Notes under the pieces: model-generated
What the model saw: the letters and a program-made list of their open reading frames with translations, nothing else
Told to the model about the DNA's origin: nothing
The model's database searches: none
Program-made: the position numbers and the translations under genes
Shown here: piece after piece, positions 47,901 through 56,509 of the stretch
Layout: each line of letters opens with the position of its first letter
Numbering within the stretch: position 1 is the stretch's first letter
Origin: Solenopsis invicta
Taxonomy: Eukaryota; Arthropoda; Insecta; Hymenoptera; Formicidae
Direction: 5' to 3'
NCBI RefSeq assembly: GCF_016802725.1
Contig: NC_052678.1
Location: forward strand, 949,001-1,013,000
DNA length: 64,000 bases

Positions 47901-50900
47901 GGAAAGCAAATTCGAGATTTGAAATTTAAGATTCACGAAGTTGACATTGTTATCATGAATTGTAAATCACTATTTAAATTATCTGCGCTTTAATTATATC
48001 ATTAATAATTAATTATATCATTAATAATCATTTACAGTTCTCGCCAAGGAGAAACGTCTCCGTCGTTGCTTTCCTCGCTGCCACTTCGCAGTGAATGGAA
48101 ACACTGTCTTACACCTGTCGGGGCCCCGAGGGTCCCTGGTCCAGACGAGGGGACCGCAAGTGGCACCCCGCCGAGGTAGTGGGGCAGCTAAGGAGGCAAG
48201 CCCGACGATGCTTGTTGACACGACGTTGAAGTCACGTAACTTGCGCTGTCCACCACGCTCGTTATCCTTGGATGATATATCACGCCGATATGTCGCACGT
48301 GAAGAAATCGCGCGGGGGAAAATGAGAAGCGGCGAAAGAGAGGAAAGACGATCGGAAGAGATCGGAGGGATACCACGATTGAGGAAACGTAAGCGGCCAC
48401 TGGCTGCCGACTGGCTTCGCAGATTCAAAACTGGCCTCTACGAAGGGTCGGGAATGTTCGTGCGGCCAGAAACAAACCAGCTGGTGGCTGCCGGTGGACC
48501 AATGGAAGGGGCAGAGCACGCATAGAACGGGAAAGAAGAAAAGAAAAGATAGCGAAGAAGTGGGAATATTGCCACGTGCTAATTGTTCGACGTGTTAATC
48601 GTGATTTCAGGACATTTCCTTCTTTCACTGATTGTGAAGTTTCTTTCGTCGTGCCCTAAATGGATGTATCTCGGGAAAATCGCGAGTTTTTTTATCTTTC
48701 TGTGTTCGTAAAAATATTTATAGGAGAATTAAAAAGTAATGTCTCTTTATAATATGACATTATGTTTTGTTAATATAATTTATTACTTATTATACAATAA
48801 TATAACCGTTATTATTTTCTAATTTGTCTAATTGAATTGGTTGTAACTTCTTTGATATTTCTATTAAAGAGACTGAAAAGCAAGGTAAAAATTTATATAC
48901 TTGTATAATGTACTTGTAAGTAACATGTGGTTTTATTATAATTTATTATTATTGTTATTTATTATTTATTATTTTATTATAATTTAATATTTATTCAACA
49001 ATATAATCGCTGTTATTTTCTATAATAGTCGTCTATTTATTTAATTTTTAATTCCTTTTGAGAACAAGCGCTACAGTATTTCTAGAATGTTATATGAATA
49101 TTATTAAAATTAAAATAATATTAAAATAATAATATGATAATATTATTCCAAAAATATAACATATTTTAATATTATAGGAATATTGTATTATTGTTGTATA
49201 ATATGTCCGTTTAAAGTAATATTCGTGGTATGTTGTTTCAAATATCCATGGAATTATGAAAATGTTCTATGAATATTATTTGTGGTCAAAAATTAATGTA
49301 AATTATTATACATAAAATATTAATAAATAATTATTATATAATTGTTACATTTAAAAGTTATAATATTTCTGATAATTAAAAAAATTAAAGTAAACAATAT
49401 TATATTAGACGTGGACATATAACTATTTTTTATTAATATTAGATAATATTTTAGGAATATTATTTAATATTACTTGATAAATTATAGCTTTTATAGGGAA
49501 GAAGCTAATTAGCTTTAATTCGAAAAATGTAGCAAGAGCGATTCGAGCTTTACTTTCTTTTATAAAGCATTTTGCTCATAAGAAATGCTTCAATGATCAG
49601 AAAATAACAGTAAAATGAAACAAATACAGTGAATGAAAGAGTATTTCTCGTCTTAATTTTCTAATCTTTTTGTCGTTTTATTTGTTTACGTTTGTTTTAT
49701 TAGTATATGTCTAGTACATGTTATAATTATTGCCGTTATCTATATAATTATCTAGATAAAAAAATGTATTTTATCTTTATCTTATTTAGAGATTATTAGA
49801 AATTATATTGTCTTCTTAGATAAAAGAAGTGTTATCTTTTCTTAAATTATCTAAGTTAATATAAATAATAATAAATATAATAAATTATTATTTTTAGCTT
49901 CGATCTCCAAGTTACCATTTACCCTGCTAAGAGAATTTTGTGAAGTGATAACAAATTGCACAGAAAATAGTAGCGCAACATAAAAATTGCCCTAAAGTTA
50001 TAAGATTTATAAGTAATATGTTTTGAGGTAATATTTTTTGTAATAAATTCTTTATTTATAGATCATAGAAATGCGTATAAGCATCAAAAAATTATTAAAT
50101 TGATTAGTAATTTAATTTCGTGATATTATATTCGAGGTTTTTCTTAAAAAGCTGTGTTTTAAGTCTAACAAAACATGCGGTGCGCAATTTCGGGGAATCT
50201 TATAAATGTTTATAAATTCATCTAGAAAATTATTGAGTACTAAAAACTGCTTTCGATCGGTATTGCCAATTTTGTTATTTTAATTATAAGATTTGTTTCC
50301 ATTAATGCAGATTAATTTTGATTAATTTTATTATTTTCTAATTCAACAAAAAATTAAAAAAGGATCAAAAGTAAGTTAAACCGAGATCAAAGTTAATTTA
50401 TATAAGTAGAAATGGACATAAATAATTTGAAAATTCTTACAAAGAATTTTGTCAATCATTATAATGTAAAATTGTATATTTCCTTTATATTTTGCAATTT
50501 TAATTGCGTATCGATTGAAATCAAAAGAGAACACTTTTTGTCAGATTAAATTATTTAAAGAATTTTTATTTTTAAAAAATAAAGTTTTATAAGAATAAAA
50601 ATACGAATATATATTTTTATATCTTATATAAACTGTTCTGCTTAACAGTGACATTATTTTAAAATTATGCAGATAAAACTGTTGAGTTGTTACATAAGTT
50701 CAATCCAATAATATAATATATAACAACTCAATATATATAATTTTATTTAGATAAATAATATAGTTGTCTTTTATTTAGATAAATTTGAAAATTAAAATCT
50801 TTACTTTATTTCATATACGTTTACATGTAATTTGTCTTATTTTTATCTAAATAATTTGAAGTAATCTAAGCGTAACAGAATTGAAACGTGTTTGCTTCTT

Positions 50901-52075
50901 CAAGAAATAAAATAAAGAATTAATACATAGAAAATTTGATGATCGTCATAGAAAATTATGATTACTGAATAAATAATAAATTATAGTAAATATATTAAAC
51001 AATACATTATATTTATAAAAACGACATCATATTTTAGTAGAAAAAGATCGAAGAAACTAGGACTGAGACGATTATGAAAGCGCGGAATAGAACATCTAAC
51101 ATTTATTTTCGAGTGACGGCGCAATTTTTGTGACGTCTTTTTGATAGCAACTACTTATTAATTTTATTGTAGGAAAACGTTGTTTCTTTTTATCTCGCTT
51201 TGAAGTTCGTCTCGAATAGCAATCTTCGCAAAATTGGCAACACGTATTTTCTCGAACGAAGAGAGAAAATGATGACGGCAAAACAATGCGGTAATCGCTA
51301 AAAGCAATGAGAAAAAAGCATTAGTTGGTTCAAGGTGATATACAGAAAACGTGATGATGAGATATAAATGGCGTAACTCGGAAGGAGAGAAACAGAGAGT
51401 ACAAGGCAGAGAAACATGAAGACAAATTCGATAAAAACAGGATCTCTTTAGCATTTCGGATGCTAGACGCCAGAAGTGCTTCCGTATTGCCCCGAAGAGT
51501 TCTTCACTGGGAAAAGGAGGAAGCGATCAGTGGTCGCTTTTCTCGTTCAAGGTTGCGCGCTGAGTACGTCATCGATCGCGCGAGGTTTTCCGTCGTCCGG
51601 AGAACACGTGCGTGACGATCGATCGAATCGCAAATCGCCGACGAAGTTTGGACGATTTGTTCGGGTACCGACGTATTCAGAATCTGTCTCGTTGAATTGA
51701 TCATAATGTAGTATAGTAGAGCAGTCGAGCCATTTTCAGTATTTTACACTATAGTCAAGAATTTTAACAACAGTGCAATCTTTAATCCAATAATTACTTT
51801 GATAATCGGGTAAACAGCATGTAATATCTGTAGAAGAGGCGTCAAAAGAATATATCTTAGAAATTTCACGAAAATGTGTTTTATCTAGTGACAATGCATC
51901 TAATGACATATTGTACGAAAAGCGCGAAAGCGATTTTATTTTTCCGGTCCAATTAGTTTGTAAATTTTATCTTACCTGAGGTGGAGTTAAGGTCTTTCTT
52001 CTGGATCATCGACGACAGAGCGGAGCATCCGCATATGTCCTCGATGACACCTCTTCGCGATATGCTCCTCCTCAT
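22171..52075 (-). CDS. vari: varicose (MPP2/6-type MAGUK scaffold), 8 coding exons
   Basis: This is a membrane-associated guanylate kinase scaffold. In Drosophila, Varicose is needed for septate junction assembly and binds the Neurexin IV tail through its PDZ domain. Eight exons (52075-51976, 40082-39967, 31389-31084, 29584-29348, 26708-26234, 26146-25812, 25570-25496, 22347-22171) have GT/AG boundaries and matching phases and sum to 1821 bases, 606 residues plus stop. Domains: paired L27 (about 34-140), PDZ with PLGLTV loop (about 158-240), SH3 from ALFDYDP with NWWQA (258-325), a basic HOOK stretch SKKKKRK (343-349), and a GUK-like domain (about 378-600). GUK motifs are RKTLALVGPRGVGRR, YTSRPPR, FLEHGEHGGHLYG and PYVIFIAAP; the C-terminus is QWVPVNWIY. 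The P-loop is degenerate, so it is probably catalytically inactive, as usual in MAGUKs. Exon 7 (RARTLESLASLYE) and the C-terminus match my recollection of fly Varicose better than Stardust. Confidence 0.93.
22576..22643. repeat. Perfect 29-bp hairpin with 10-base loop
   Basis: Left arm 22576-22604 and right arm 22615-22643 are exact complements (AGGGAACAATGAGCTCAAGA within the left arm). The pairing has no mismatches, unlike usual animal pre-miRNAs. It lies in intron 7 of vari, next to TA-rich DNA. Confidence 0.85.
23017..23706. repeat. Dispersed repeat family A, copy 1
   Basis: It starts CAGTGTTTATATTATCTA and ends near AAGCGTAACCCTGTT, whose complement resembles the start. The interior shares AAAAGTGTTATCT and ACAGATTGCACACATCAAAA with copies 2 and 3. 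The terminal similarity suggests a non-autonomous DNA transposon. Confidence 0.6.
23780..24562. repeat. Dispersed repeat family A, copy 2
   Basis: It starts ATTGCCGTTATTTATA and ends ATATAAACGCAACACTGT. The interior again has AAAAAGTGTTATCTTTTTCA and a TTGCACAAATCAGAAGTAG segment like that in copy 1. Confidence 0.6.
25496..25570 (-). CDS. vari: vari coding exon 7 (25 codons, residues 524-548)
   Basis: A small in-frame exon (75 bases) encoding FDRQSSIRYSSRRARTLESL followed by ASLYE, with acceptor GCTAG and donor GTTTGT. The donor is weak. The Ser/Arg-rich stretch is a plausible regulated or phosphorylated insert in GUK, and skipping it would keep the frame. Confidence 0.92.
25692..25811 (-). 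other. vari intron 6 (part)
   Basis: Intron 6 runs 25571-25811. No feature beyond the splice signals was seen. Confidence 0.6.
25812..26146 (-). CDS. vari: vari coding exon 6 (GUK core, residues 412-523)
   Basis: The acceptor is TCTTCAG and the donor GTATTC. It encodes YTSRPPRVLEEDGKSYWF through FLEHGEHGGHLYGTK and PYVIFIAAPGMEQLKSLYD to STGASSRNLT. The intron to exon 5 is only 87 bases. Confidence 0.95.
26234..26708 (-). CDS. vari: vari coding exon 5 (SH3, HOOK, start of GUK, residues 254-411)
   Basis: The acceptor is TTGCAG and the donor GTAAGA. It begins CYMRALFDYDP and covers SH3, the basic HOOK and the GUK P-loop-like VGPRGVGRR. It ends FGTIVP plus one base of Tyr412. Confidence 0.95.
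27126..27330. repeat. Dispersed repeat, copy 2 of a pair
   Basis: It is related to 20576-20830. Both share CAATTTTGGGA, an ATTCTACAT segment, an AGAACTCC segment and a CACTGTC/GCTGACA-like end in the same order. Confidence 0.5.
28080..28430. repeat. Degenerate TTTTTGGATTCAAATGAATTG array
   Basis: TTTTTGGATT(T/C)AAAT starts near 28131, 28229, 28307 and 28370, each followed by ATTGAAATAC-like words. A related, inverted version occurs at 17040-17430. Confidence 0.55.
28744..28911. mobile_element. 168-bp MITE, TA target site
   Basis: Ends read TAGTCGTGAGCTAAAAGGTT, and the pairing of about 40 bases continues through GCAACACATTTTCTT, with one indel. TA flanks are at 28742-28743 and 28912-28913. 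The ends are near identical, so it is relatively young. It lies in vari intron 4. Confidence 0.85.
29348..29584 (-). CDS. vari: vari coding exon 4 (PDZ body, residues 175-253)
   Basis: 79 codons, phase 0 at both ends, acceptor CTAG and donor GTAAGT. GLTVQVDESGNMIIARILGG continues through LLKTGEVILEVNGKRVRNPE to NRPVKST. The PDZ ligand loop is formed across the exon 3/4 junction (PL-GLTV). Confidence 0.95.
29585..31083 (-). other. vari intron 3
   Basis: About 1.5 kb of AT-rich DNA. Most of 30424-31010 is one copy of a repeat also found in intron 1 at 42389-43290. Confidence 0.6.
30424..31010. repeat. Dispersed repeat family B, copy 1
   Basis: Ordered blocks are shared with 42389-43290: CAAACAAAAGCTAA, TCTATCAGATAA, ATAGCAGTTTTTA, GGCCCCGCA (GGGCCGCA in the other copy), CTCCTACTT and CTTAAGGTATT. 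Gaps of tens of bases differ, so the family is old. Confidence 0.7.
31084..31389 (-). CDS. vari: vari coding exon 3 (L27 C and start of PDZ, residues 73-174)
   Basis: The acceptor is GCTAG above 31389 and the donor GTAAGT below 31084, both in phase 0. It starts VQERLEDPPVPVEP, carries the second L27 (VNLLGNAHLRALLETHDAVV) and ends IPIRVVGLRRQPDEPL, the first strand of the PDZ. Confidence 0.95.
32520..34150 (-). promoter_or_regulatory. GC-rich, CpG-dense block: possible alternative promoter
   Basis: Base composition changes sharply to roughly half GC with many CG dinucleotides, while the flanks are AT-rich. It lies about 1.1 kb upstream, in gene orientation, of vari exon 3. Open frames occur on both strands (for example 33419-33781 plus and 33454-33732 minus), but none shows a recognisable domain. 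A promoter or first exon of a shorter vari isoform, an enhancer, or an unrelated non-coding transcript are all possible. Confidence 0.3.
35100..36420. promoter_or_regulatory. Second GC-rich block in vari intron 2
   Basis: CpG-dense DNA with a short (TG)n run near 35220-35240 and a perfect short hairpin (TCCGTAAT-TATT-ATTACGGA) at about 35468-35487. No convincing gene. A regulatory role is inferred from composition only. Confidence 0.25.
38386..38916. mobile_element. TIR element with CTACACG ends and nested hairpin
   Basis: CTACACGGAAAAAAATGAC at 38386 is mirrored by TTTTCTCTGCGTGTAG ending at 38916. Inside, 38582-38718 is a long imperfect inverted repeat with arms of about 60 bases (AGTCCCGGACTACAA at the left and TTGTAGACCGGGAC at the right). 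No clear target duplication was seen. The flanking body is rich in TAGCTA/TTAGCT words. Confidence 0.55.
39967..40082 (-). CDS. vari: vari coding exon 2 (L27 N, residues 34-72)
   Basis: The acceptor is TTTCAG just above 40082 and the donor GTGAGT at 39966. It encodes AFMHVRDNIEELGKVADDTD and then LLFLKGLLDSPVV, an L27 domain that dimerises with partner L27 domains. The two leading bases complete the Ala34 codon from exon 1. Confidence 0.92.
40298..40347. repeat. (GA)n microsatellite, 3' flank of retroelement
   Basis: About 50 bases of GA repeat directly abut the 3' end of the reverse-transcriptase fragment. Confidence 0.97.
40348..41842 (-). mobile_element. Non-LTR retrotransposon fragment between (GA)n tracts
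   Basis: About 1.5 kb on the minus strand carries the RT domain through the thumb, then a 3' tail without poly(A). It is bounded on both sides by (GA)n/(TC)n. The 5' end is truncated inside the RT-coding part. Duplicated microsatellite flanks fit insertion into a (TC)n target. Known precedents for microsatellite-targeted non-LTR elements are Waldo and Mino of the R1 clade and, from memory, Kibi for (TC)n. Clade was not determined. Confidence 0.8.
40801..41842 (-). pseudogene. Reverse transcriptase pseudogene, catalytic Asp lost
   Basis: Pieces: 41842-41714 (KEEFAILINNSLRESHCPEG), a stop, then 41698-41246 (HQAGFRKYYSCETAIQSVID, GVPQGSMLRPLLFILYINDI), a frameshift to 41264-41076 (KMFADNMLIYV, LKMNTDKTK), and another to 41019-40801 (CLGIMLDDRLRFQDHCDYIL). 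Motif A reads VFMNLKRAF, with Asn (41499-41501) where Asp is catalytic. Motif C reads FADN, with Asn (41229-41231) instead of the second Asp. With two frameshifts and a stop, it is inactive. Confidence 0.9.
41843..41919. repeat. (GA)n microsatellite, 5' flank of retroelement
   Basis: About 75 bases of pure GA repeat border the truncated 5' end of the RT fragment. Confidence 0.97.
42389..43290. repeat. Dispersed repeat family B, copy 2
   Basis: It has the same ordered blocks as 30424-31010, with an extra region at about 42900-43150. The final blocks GATTTTATATAGAAAGAAGC and TATGAATGTATGAA parallel the end of copy 1. Confidence 0.65.
44167..45060. repeat. Possible TIR element next to the foldback
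   Basis: TATAAGGAGAGTGGGATAAG at the left and CGCTCACTTTGCCCTATA at the right are loosely inverted (TATARGG...AGTG). The interior repeats 'GTCCGATTTGG' type words (near 44368 and 44682). Weak ends make this tentative. Confidence 0.3.
45062..45441. mobile_element. 380-bp near-perfect foldback element
   Basis: The arms (about 45062-45245 and 45260-45441) are nearly identical complements over about 180 bases, including GCGAATCACGGGCCGTGTAC and GTAGACAAAGGCGCCGCAA. The loop is under 20 bases. The ends read AGGGTGATTCAGAACGACCC. TATA-rich flanks may be the target site. The near identity of the arms produces mirrored open frames (45056-45358 and 45145-45489) that are not genes. It lies in vari intron 1. 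Confidence 0.88.
47220..48640. promoter_or_regulatory. GC-rich block in vari intron 1, unassigned
   Basis: Composition rises to about half GC (especially 48050-48530). Frames of 200 codons (47177-47779, minus) and 144 codons (48091-48525, plus) are open, but both overlap open frames on the other strand and show no domain. It could be an enhancer, an alternative first exon or a non-coding transcript. Confidence 0.25.
49729..50882. repeat. Dispersed repeat family A, copy 3
   Basis: It starts ATTGCCGTTATCTATATAA and ends near ATCTAAGCGTAACAG, as in the two copies in intron 7. It is longer, with about 350 bases not seen in the others. Shared interior: AAGTGTTATCTTTTCTTAAA and GTGATAACAAATTGCACAGA. 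Confidence 0.55.
51976..52075 (-). CDS. vari: vari coding exon 1 (start, residues 1-33 plus 1 base)
   Basis: The start is the first in-frame ATG after an upstream in-frame TGA, with an A at -3 (CCGAAATG). It encodes MRRSISRRGVIEDICGCSA and continues to NSTS plus one base of Ala34. The donor is GTAAGA at 51975. The N-terminus is not a domain I recognise, and a further upstream non-coding exon is possible. Confidence 0.75.
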
Positions 52076-52480
52076 TTCGGTTAACTTCTCTCGTTGACCC
52101 TGAGCGACATCGCCGTCTATCCTGGTCGATCAATCAGTTCCTTTGCTATCACGAATCCGACCATTATGACGGTTCCTCGTGGATCATTTTCCGATTCCAC
52201 AGAATTGCCATCATCATTCGCCACGCGTTTCTTGCTGCAGAAGGTTCCACGTGTTGTTGCGCGCTGTCGGCGAATCGGACAGCAAGATCGGACGACGAAC
52301 GGACGATCGCGGCAGTTGCGTGATTGGAAATGGATCAGGATCTATTCATAGATCGAAAACGACTTCGGCGCCCTGGTCCAAGTGGTTTTACCGCGTACGC
52401 GAAAGTGATACCACGCCGGCGGGACCACGGGGCGCACATGAGCCACGCGAACCGACCGCAACCGGTACTTATAGACGTTG
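52076..52480 (-). promoter_or_regulatory. vari: Probable 5' UTR and promoter of vari
   Basis: GC-rich DNA directly upstream of the start exon. TATAAGTA on the minus strand at 52466-52473 is a possible TATA-like site about 390 bases before the ATG. A short upstream ORF lies at 52081-52110. No splice signal into a further 5' exon was identified. Confidence 0.35.
52081..52110 (-). other. Nine-codon upstream ORF before vari ATG
   Basis: An ATG at 52108-52110 opens a frame of nine codons (MSLRVNERS) that stops with TAA at 52081-52083, only 5 bases before the vari start codon at 52075. This matters only if transcription starts upstream of 52110. Confidence 0.45.
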
Positions 52481-52505
52481 GTCCGAAAGGGGTGGTCTTT
52501 GTGGC

Positions 52506-52575
52506 ACCCTATCTATCTCCCTCTCCCTCCCTCTTTTCTCCGTTCTCCCTCCCCTCTCTCTCTCTCTCTTTCTTG
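52506..52575. repeat. CT-rich low-complexity tract
   Basis: TCTCCCTCTCC-type sequence ending in a (TC)n run at about 52554-52572. Frames across it are not genes. Confidence 0.85.
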
Positions 52576-52839
52576 CTCATGGCAATTCCTCGACTCGTGG
52601 CAACGACTGGTACGCGTTATATCCTGCGCGATCGATAGTAAACGCGCCCATGAAAGGGTCGCAAATATTCTTTGCGGGGCTGCGCGCCAAGAAGGGCTGA
52701 CGTAAGAAATTGTTGTTCCAAAAGTTTTCGGGATATTACACGTCTCTCTTCGCTCTTCCATCCCGCCGCTGACGTACCAAATTTGCGAAATGCTATTTTT
52801 ATAAACGAGTATTGGGAGGACTCGCGTTGAGAAAACAAA

Positions 52840-53690
52840 TAGAGGTAGTTTTGCTTCAGAGATTTATTTTTTCCGTGTTACAACTCTCTTTTCACGAGGT
52901 ACTTTAATATTTTGGAGAACTAAAATTCTTTTTCTTTTTTAAAATAAACTGTACTGATACTATTCATGCTATTCTATAAACATAAAAATGTCCAATTGAC
53001 ATCCTCTTTTTGCTTAAGAGTGTTATGTATAAATGATTATTAAATTTTATTTAAGTTAAGATTTGATATAATATCATTTCACATAATTTTATGTGCGGCA
53101 TGTAGAAAATAAATCATGTACGTCATAGTACTCTGAACACATCAAAACCTCTCTTATAAACGTGTCGCTGTGTTTTAACAACTGCTGGCAAGTAATACCA
53201 GGCAAAATTTCGAGGTGTGGTAAACATAATTGAATCCAGACGAGACTTACTTGTTAGCAGTAGGTAATACTGGTCGCGACGTCTCTATACTTCGTGTCAT
53301 TAGGACAAGATGGCGACTACTTCCAACATACTGCAGTGAACTACTTATATAATGCTTTTAAAAAGATTTTGGCTATATAATATGAGTTAAAAATTATCAA
53401 AATTTAAAAACTAGTTTTTTAAATTTATTCTTTTTTTTTCTAATTAACAACAAAAAATTTGGGTTGCGAATGCTCGAATTTTGGTCCTGAAACTATTATA
53501 GCTTCAAAAAAGAAAACAATGAAGAATTTGATTTATAATGGTTTATGCACCAAAAATTGTTATATTTTGCTGCAGTTTTAAATAAATAACCTTTAAACGA
53601 GTAAGTGGATTTAAATGATTTTTTGTACGAATATTTCTTTACAAAAAATACACCGAAATTTTGGGTGTTCATCGTCAATTTAAGTGTCAG
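52840..53690. other. Upstream of vari, AT-rich
   Basis: No gene or repeat was recognised. Confidence 0.4.
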
Positions 53691-54055
53691 ATGAGAATTT
53701 ACCGTCAATTTTGATGTCATTTCCAGTTTTATCTTCAAATAATTGGGTGTGACTTTTTTCTTGAACGTCATTTTTAATGTTGCTCTTAAATAATTAGGCT
53801 TGATCTTCTTCTTGAGTGTCATTTTTAGTGTTACCCTCAAATAATTAGGTATGATTTTTTTCTTAAGCGTCACTTTTAATGTTACCCTCAAATAATTGGG
53901 TATGACTTTTTTGGGCATCAAATTTAGCATTACCCTCAAATAATTGAGTGTGACCTTTCTTGGGTATCATTTTTAGTATTAGATTTAAATATTTGAGTGT
54001 GACTTTTATTTTGAGTATTATTTAAGTTGTTACTGTCAAATAATTGAGTGCGATA
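53690..54055. repeat. 51-bp minisatellite, about 5-7 units
   Basis: (C/T)AAATAATT(G/A)GG starts at 53736, 53787, 53838, 53889 and 53937, giving periods of 51, 51, 51 and 48. Because 51 is a multiple of three, the minus strand stays open and encodes a 17-residue repeat such as NYLRVTLKMTLKKKIIP (frame 53496-53939). Edges fade on both sides. It is more likely a minisatellite, possibly inside an element, than a gene. Confidence 0.85.
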
Positions 54056-54478
54056 ATATAAATATACGTTATTTATTCGCCTCGCTTATATTATAGTAAA
54101 TATAGTATTTTATTATTATTTAAAAAATTTTATAAGTTACGCATACAGCACTAAAGATGTTCAAATTTAATTACATTAAATTAGAACTATTATTTATCCT
54201 GCGTTTTAATGAACTTTATTTAAACAATGTATATATTGAAATATAATATAACCAGAACGTTAAATAATAATTTTTTCCAAAATTTTGATGTATTTTTCAT
54301 AAGGGTTTATTAAAGTTTTATTAGTATATATATATGTAAAGATTTTGATTTAACTGGTAATGCTACTTCCACATTTAAATTCCCCATTTAAATTTTAAAT
54401 TTATAAATCAGTGTAATATATGAGTATGATATTAGTATAAATATATAAATTATTATATTAGTATGTAAATGTGTGTGT

Positions 54479-54500
54479 ATATATATATATATATATAATA

Positions 54501-54564
<64 letters not shown>

Positions 54565-54595
54565 GATGTGTGGGTGTGTGGGTGTGTGGGTGGAT

Positions 54596-54641
<46 letters not shown>

Positions 54642-54650
54642 ATGTGTGTG
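54479..54650. repeat. (TA)n-(TG)n microsatellite with GGGTG variants
   Basis: TA run at 54479-54499, then TG repeats from about 54503 to 54650 interrupted by GGTGGATG and GGGTGTG words. All long frames over it (Cys/Val or His/Thr runs) are artefacts. Confidence 0.97.
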
Positions 54651-54652
54651 TA

Positions 54653-54800
54653 CAGGGTGTTTCAGAAAGCTTGAATCCCCTTTTAAGAGCGGATTCCTTG
54701 AACATTTTAAGAAAAAAATCCTAATACAAAAGTGGATTAGGATTTTGATGCATTGAAAACGACTACGTTTTCCGTTTTTTCCATCACTTTCCATTTTTTA
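54653..54800. repeat. Possible transposon end (CAGGGTGTTTCAGAAAG)
   Basis: CAGGGTGTTTCAGAAAGC resembles the end CAGGGTGATTCAGAACG of the foldback element at 45061. No matching opposite end was found nearby. A solo end or truncated copy is possible. Confidence 0.3.
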
Positions 54801-56505
54801 AATAATTGCAAAAACAGTTTTTTTGAATTCGATTTCTTTATGAATTTTTTCTGGCAAAAGAAAACATGATAGCAAGGTCAGTTGTATGACATTTCACACA
54901 AAAATGTTTTCACAATACTAAAAATATTTTTTTCAAAACTTATAAAAATGTTTTATGCAAATCATAAAACTTGATAAAAAAATGATTAAAAAAATTATAC
55001 ATTTTGAAATATAAAACCAAGTAATTAGAAAAAAAAACTTTTTTTAATAATTGATTATTTAGGCTTAGAGCTGTACGTTTTTAGTTTAAATGTTTTTTAA
55101 AAATTAAGTTTCGACCATTTGTTAAAAAGTTATTGAATTTAAAGCATAAATGTATCCCGCGCGCGTTACTTATGGTGCAACATCTTTTCGTGTCTGACAG
55201 ACTGCCATCGATTAAAATTCAAGAAGTTATAAAATTATACAAGAGCATATTTTGTATAGTTTTTTGGTTACAGATTTCAAAAATAAAGAAATCAAAATGA
55301 CGGATCCAATATGGAAAACAAGAATTTAAAAAATGTGTATAAATAACATGAAAATCGATATTTGATGGTTTTGTAAGTCTCTGATTATTATACTGTTGTG
55401 TAATTACAATTGTTTAATTGAACATAGCGGATCTAATATGGCCAGTAATAAGTTTCAAAAATTAATCGTAATTTTATAACAAAGAATATTTTCTTGATAA
55501 TTATCTTAAAATATACTCATCACAATTTTAGAAAAATTTATTATACGTATACATTATTTTTAAAAATCAAATTTATTTTTTGAAAAATGTATTATAAAAT
55601 TATATAAAAAAAGAGTCAAAATAATAAGCAAACTAAATTTTTGTTTAAAATTAATATTCTTGATTGAAGTAATAAATTACTATAAAATATAAATTTTGAA
55701 TAAATGTGATGAAATATAATAAAGTTATAATTTTAAGAATATATATATTATATATTCTCAAATCTAATATACTCGTATTATACTATTTATTTCATATATT
55801 TTATAAGTTCTTATACGAAATAAGTTCTTATTTGAGATAAATAATATTTACTTAAGGCGATGCTGATATAAAAGTATGATATAGAAGTACACTATTAAAA
55901 TAATAACATAAAGAAAATTTAGCCTAAACTTTTGTTGGGGTCGTATACCATAGACCTTTACTGACTGCTAAATGTTAATATTTTTTAAAAATTCACAATT
56001 AGTTTATTGAATATATAATTACTTTTCTTTGAAACTATTGTATAATATTTATTGCTTACATTAACTTCTAAAAATAATTGTTAAATTTAAATAACGAAAA
56101 TTATTTTAACCTTAGATGGTTCATAATTGGGATACCTTAGTAAGTAAAAATTGATTGATGAAAGTATCAAACAGAGAATTATGAGAAAGAAAAGTGATTT
56201 TTCAGTAAAGACAATTCGCTTGATGCCTAATAATAACTTTGTGTGAATTTTAGAATTTTTAATTCTAAATTGCATGCTGCATAATTATCAATCTCGAAGT
56301 AGAGGAGATCGGGGTTAAAAGCCCCAAATTTTAAAATTTCGAAGCTACAACTTCTTAGATAATTAATTGTTGTAATTGCGTATACAAACGTGATAGAGTC
56401 AACCTTTCTCTATGTTAATGCCTAATATGATCTTATTGATCATACGTTTTATTTTATAATAATTAAAATATAAAAGTGCAACAATGTGGCATTTTGCCCC
56501 GAAAT
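54800..56505. other. AT-rich, no gene seen
   Basis: Sequence with long A/T runs. No convincing frame or repeat. Confidence 0.4.
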
Positions 56506-56509
56506 CGGA

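Larger units (their letters stand above)
40083..51975 (-). other. vari intron 1 (11.9 kb)
   Basis: It holds the retrotransposon fragment with its two (GA)n tracts, a TIR-like region at about 44167-45060, the foldback element at 45062-45441, dispersed repeats at 42389-43290 and 49729-50882, and a GC-rich block at 47220-48640. The rest is AT-rich. No exon was recognised. The longest frames (for example 47177-47779 minus and 48091-48525 plus) lack domains. Confidence 0.6.

Noticed and set aside
54388..54794. Frames with runs of His-Thr or Cys-Val
   Set aside because: Pure translation of the (TG)n/(CA)n microsatellite.
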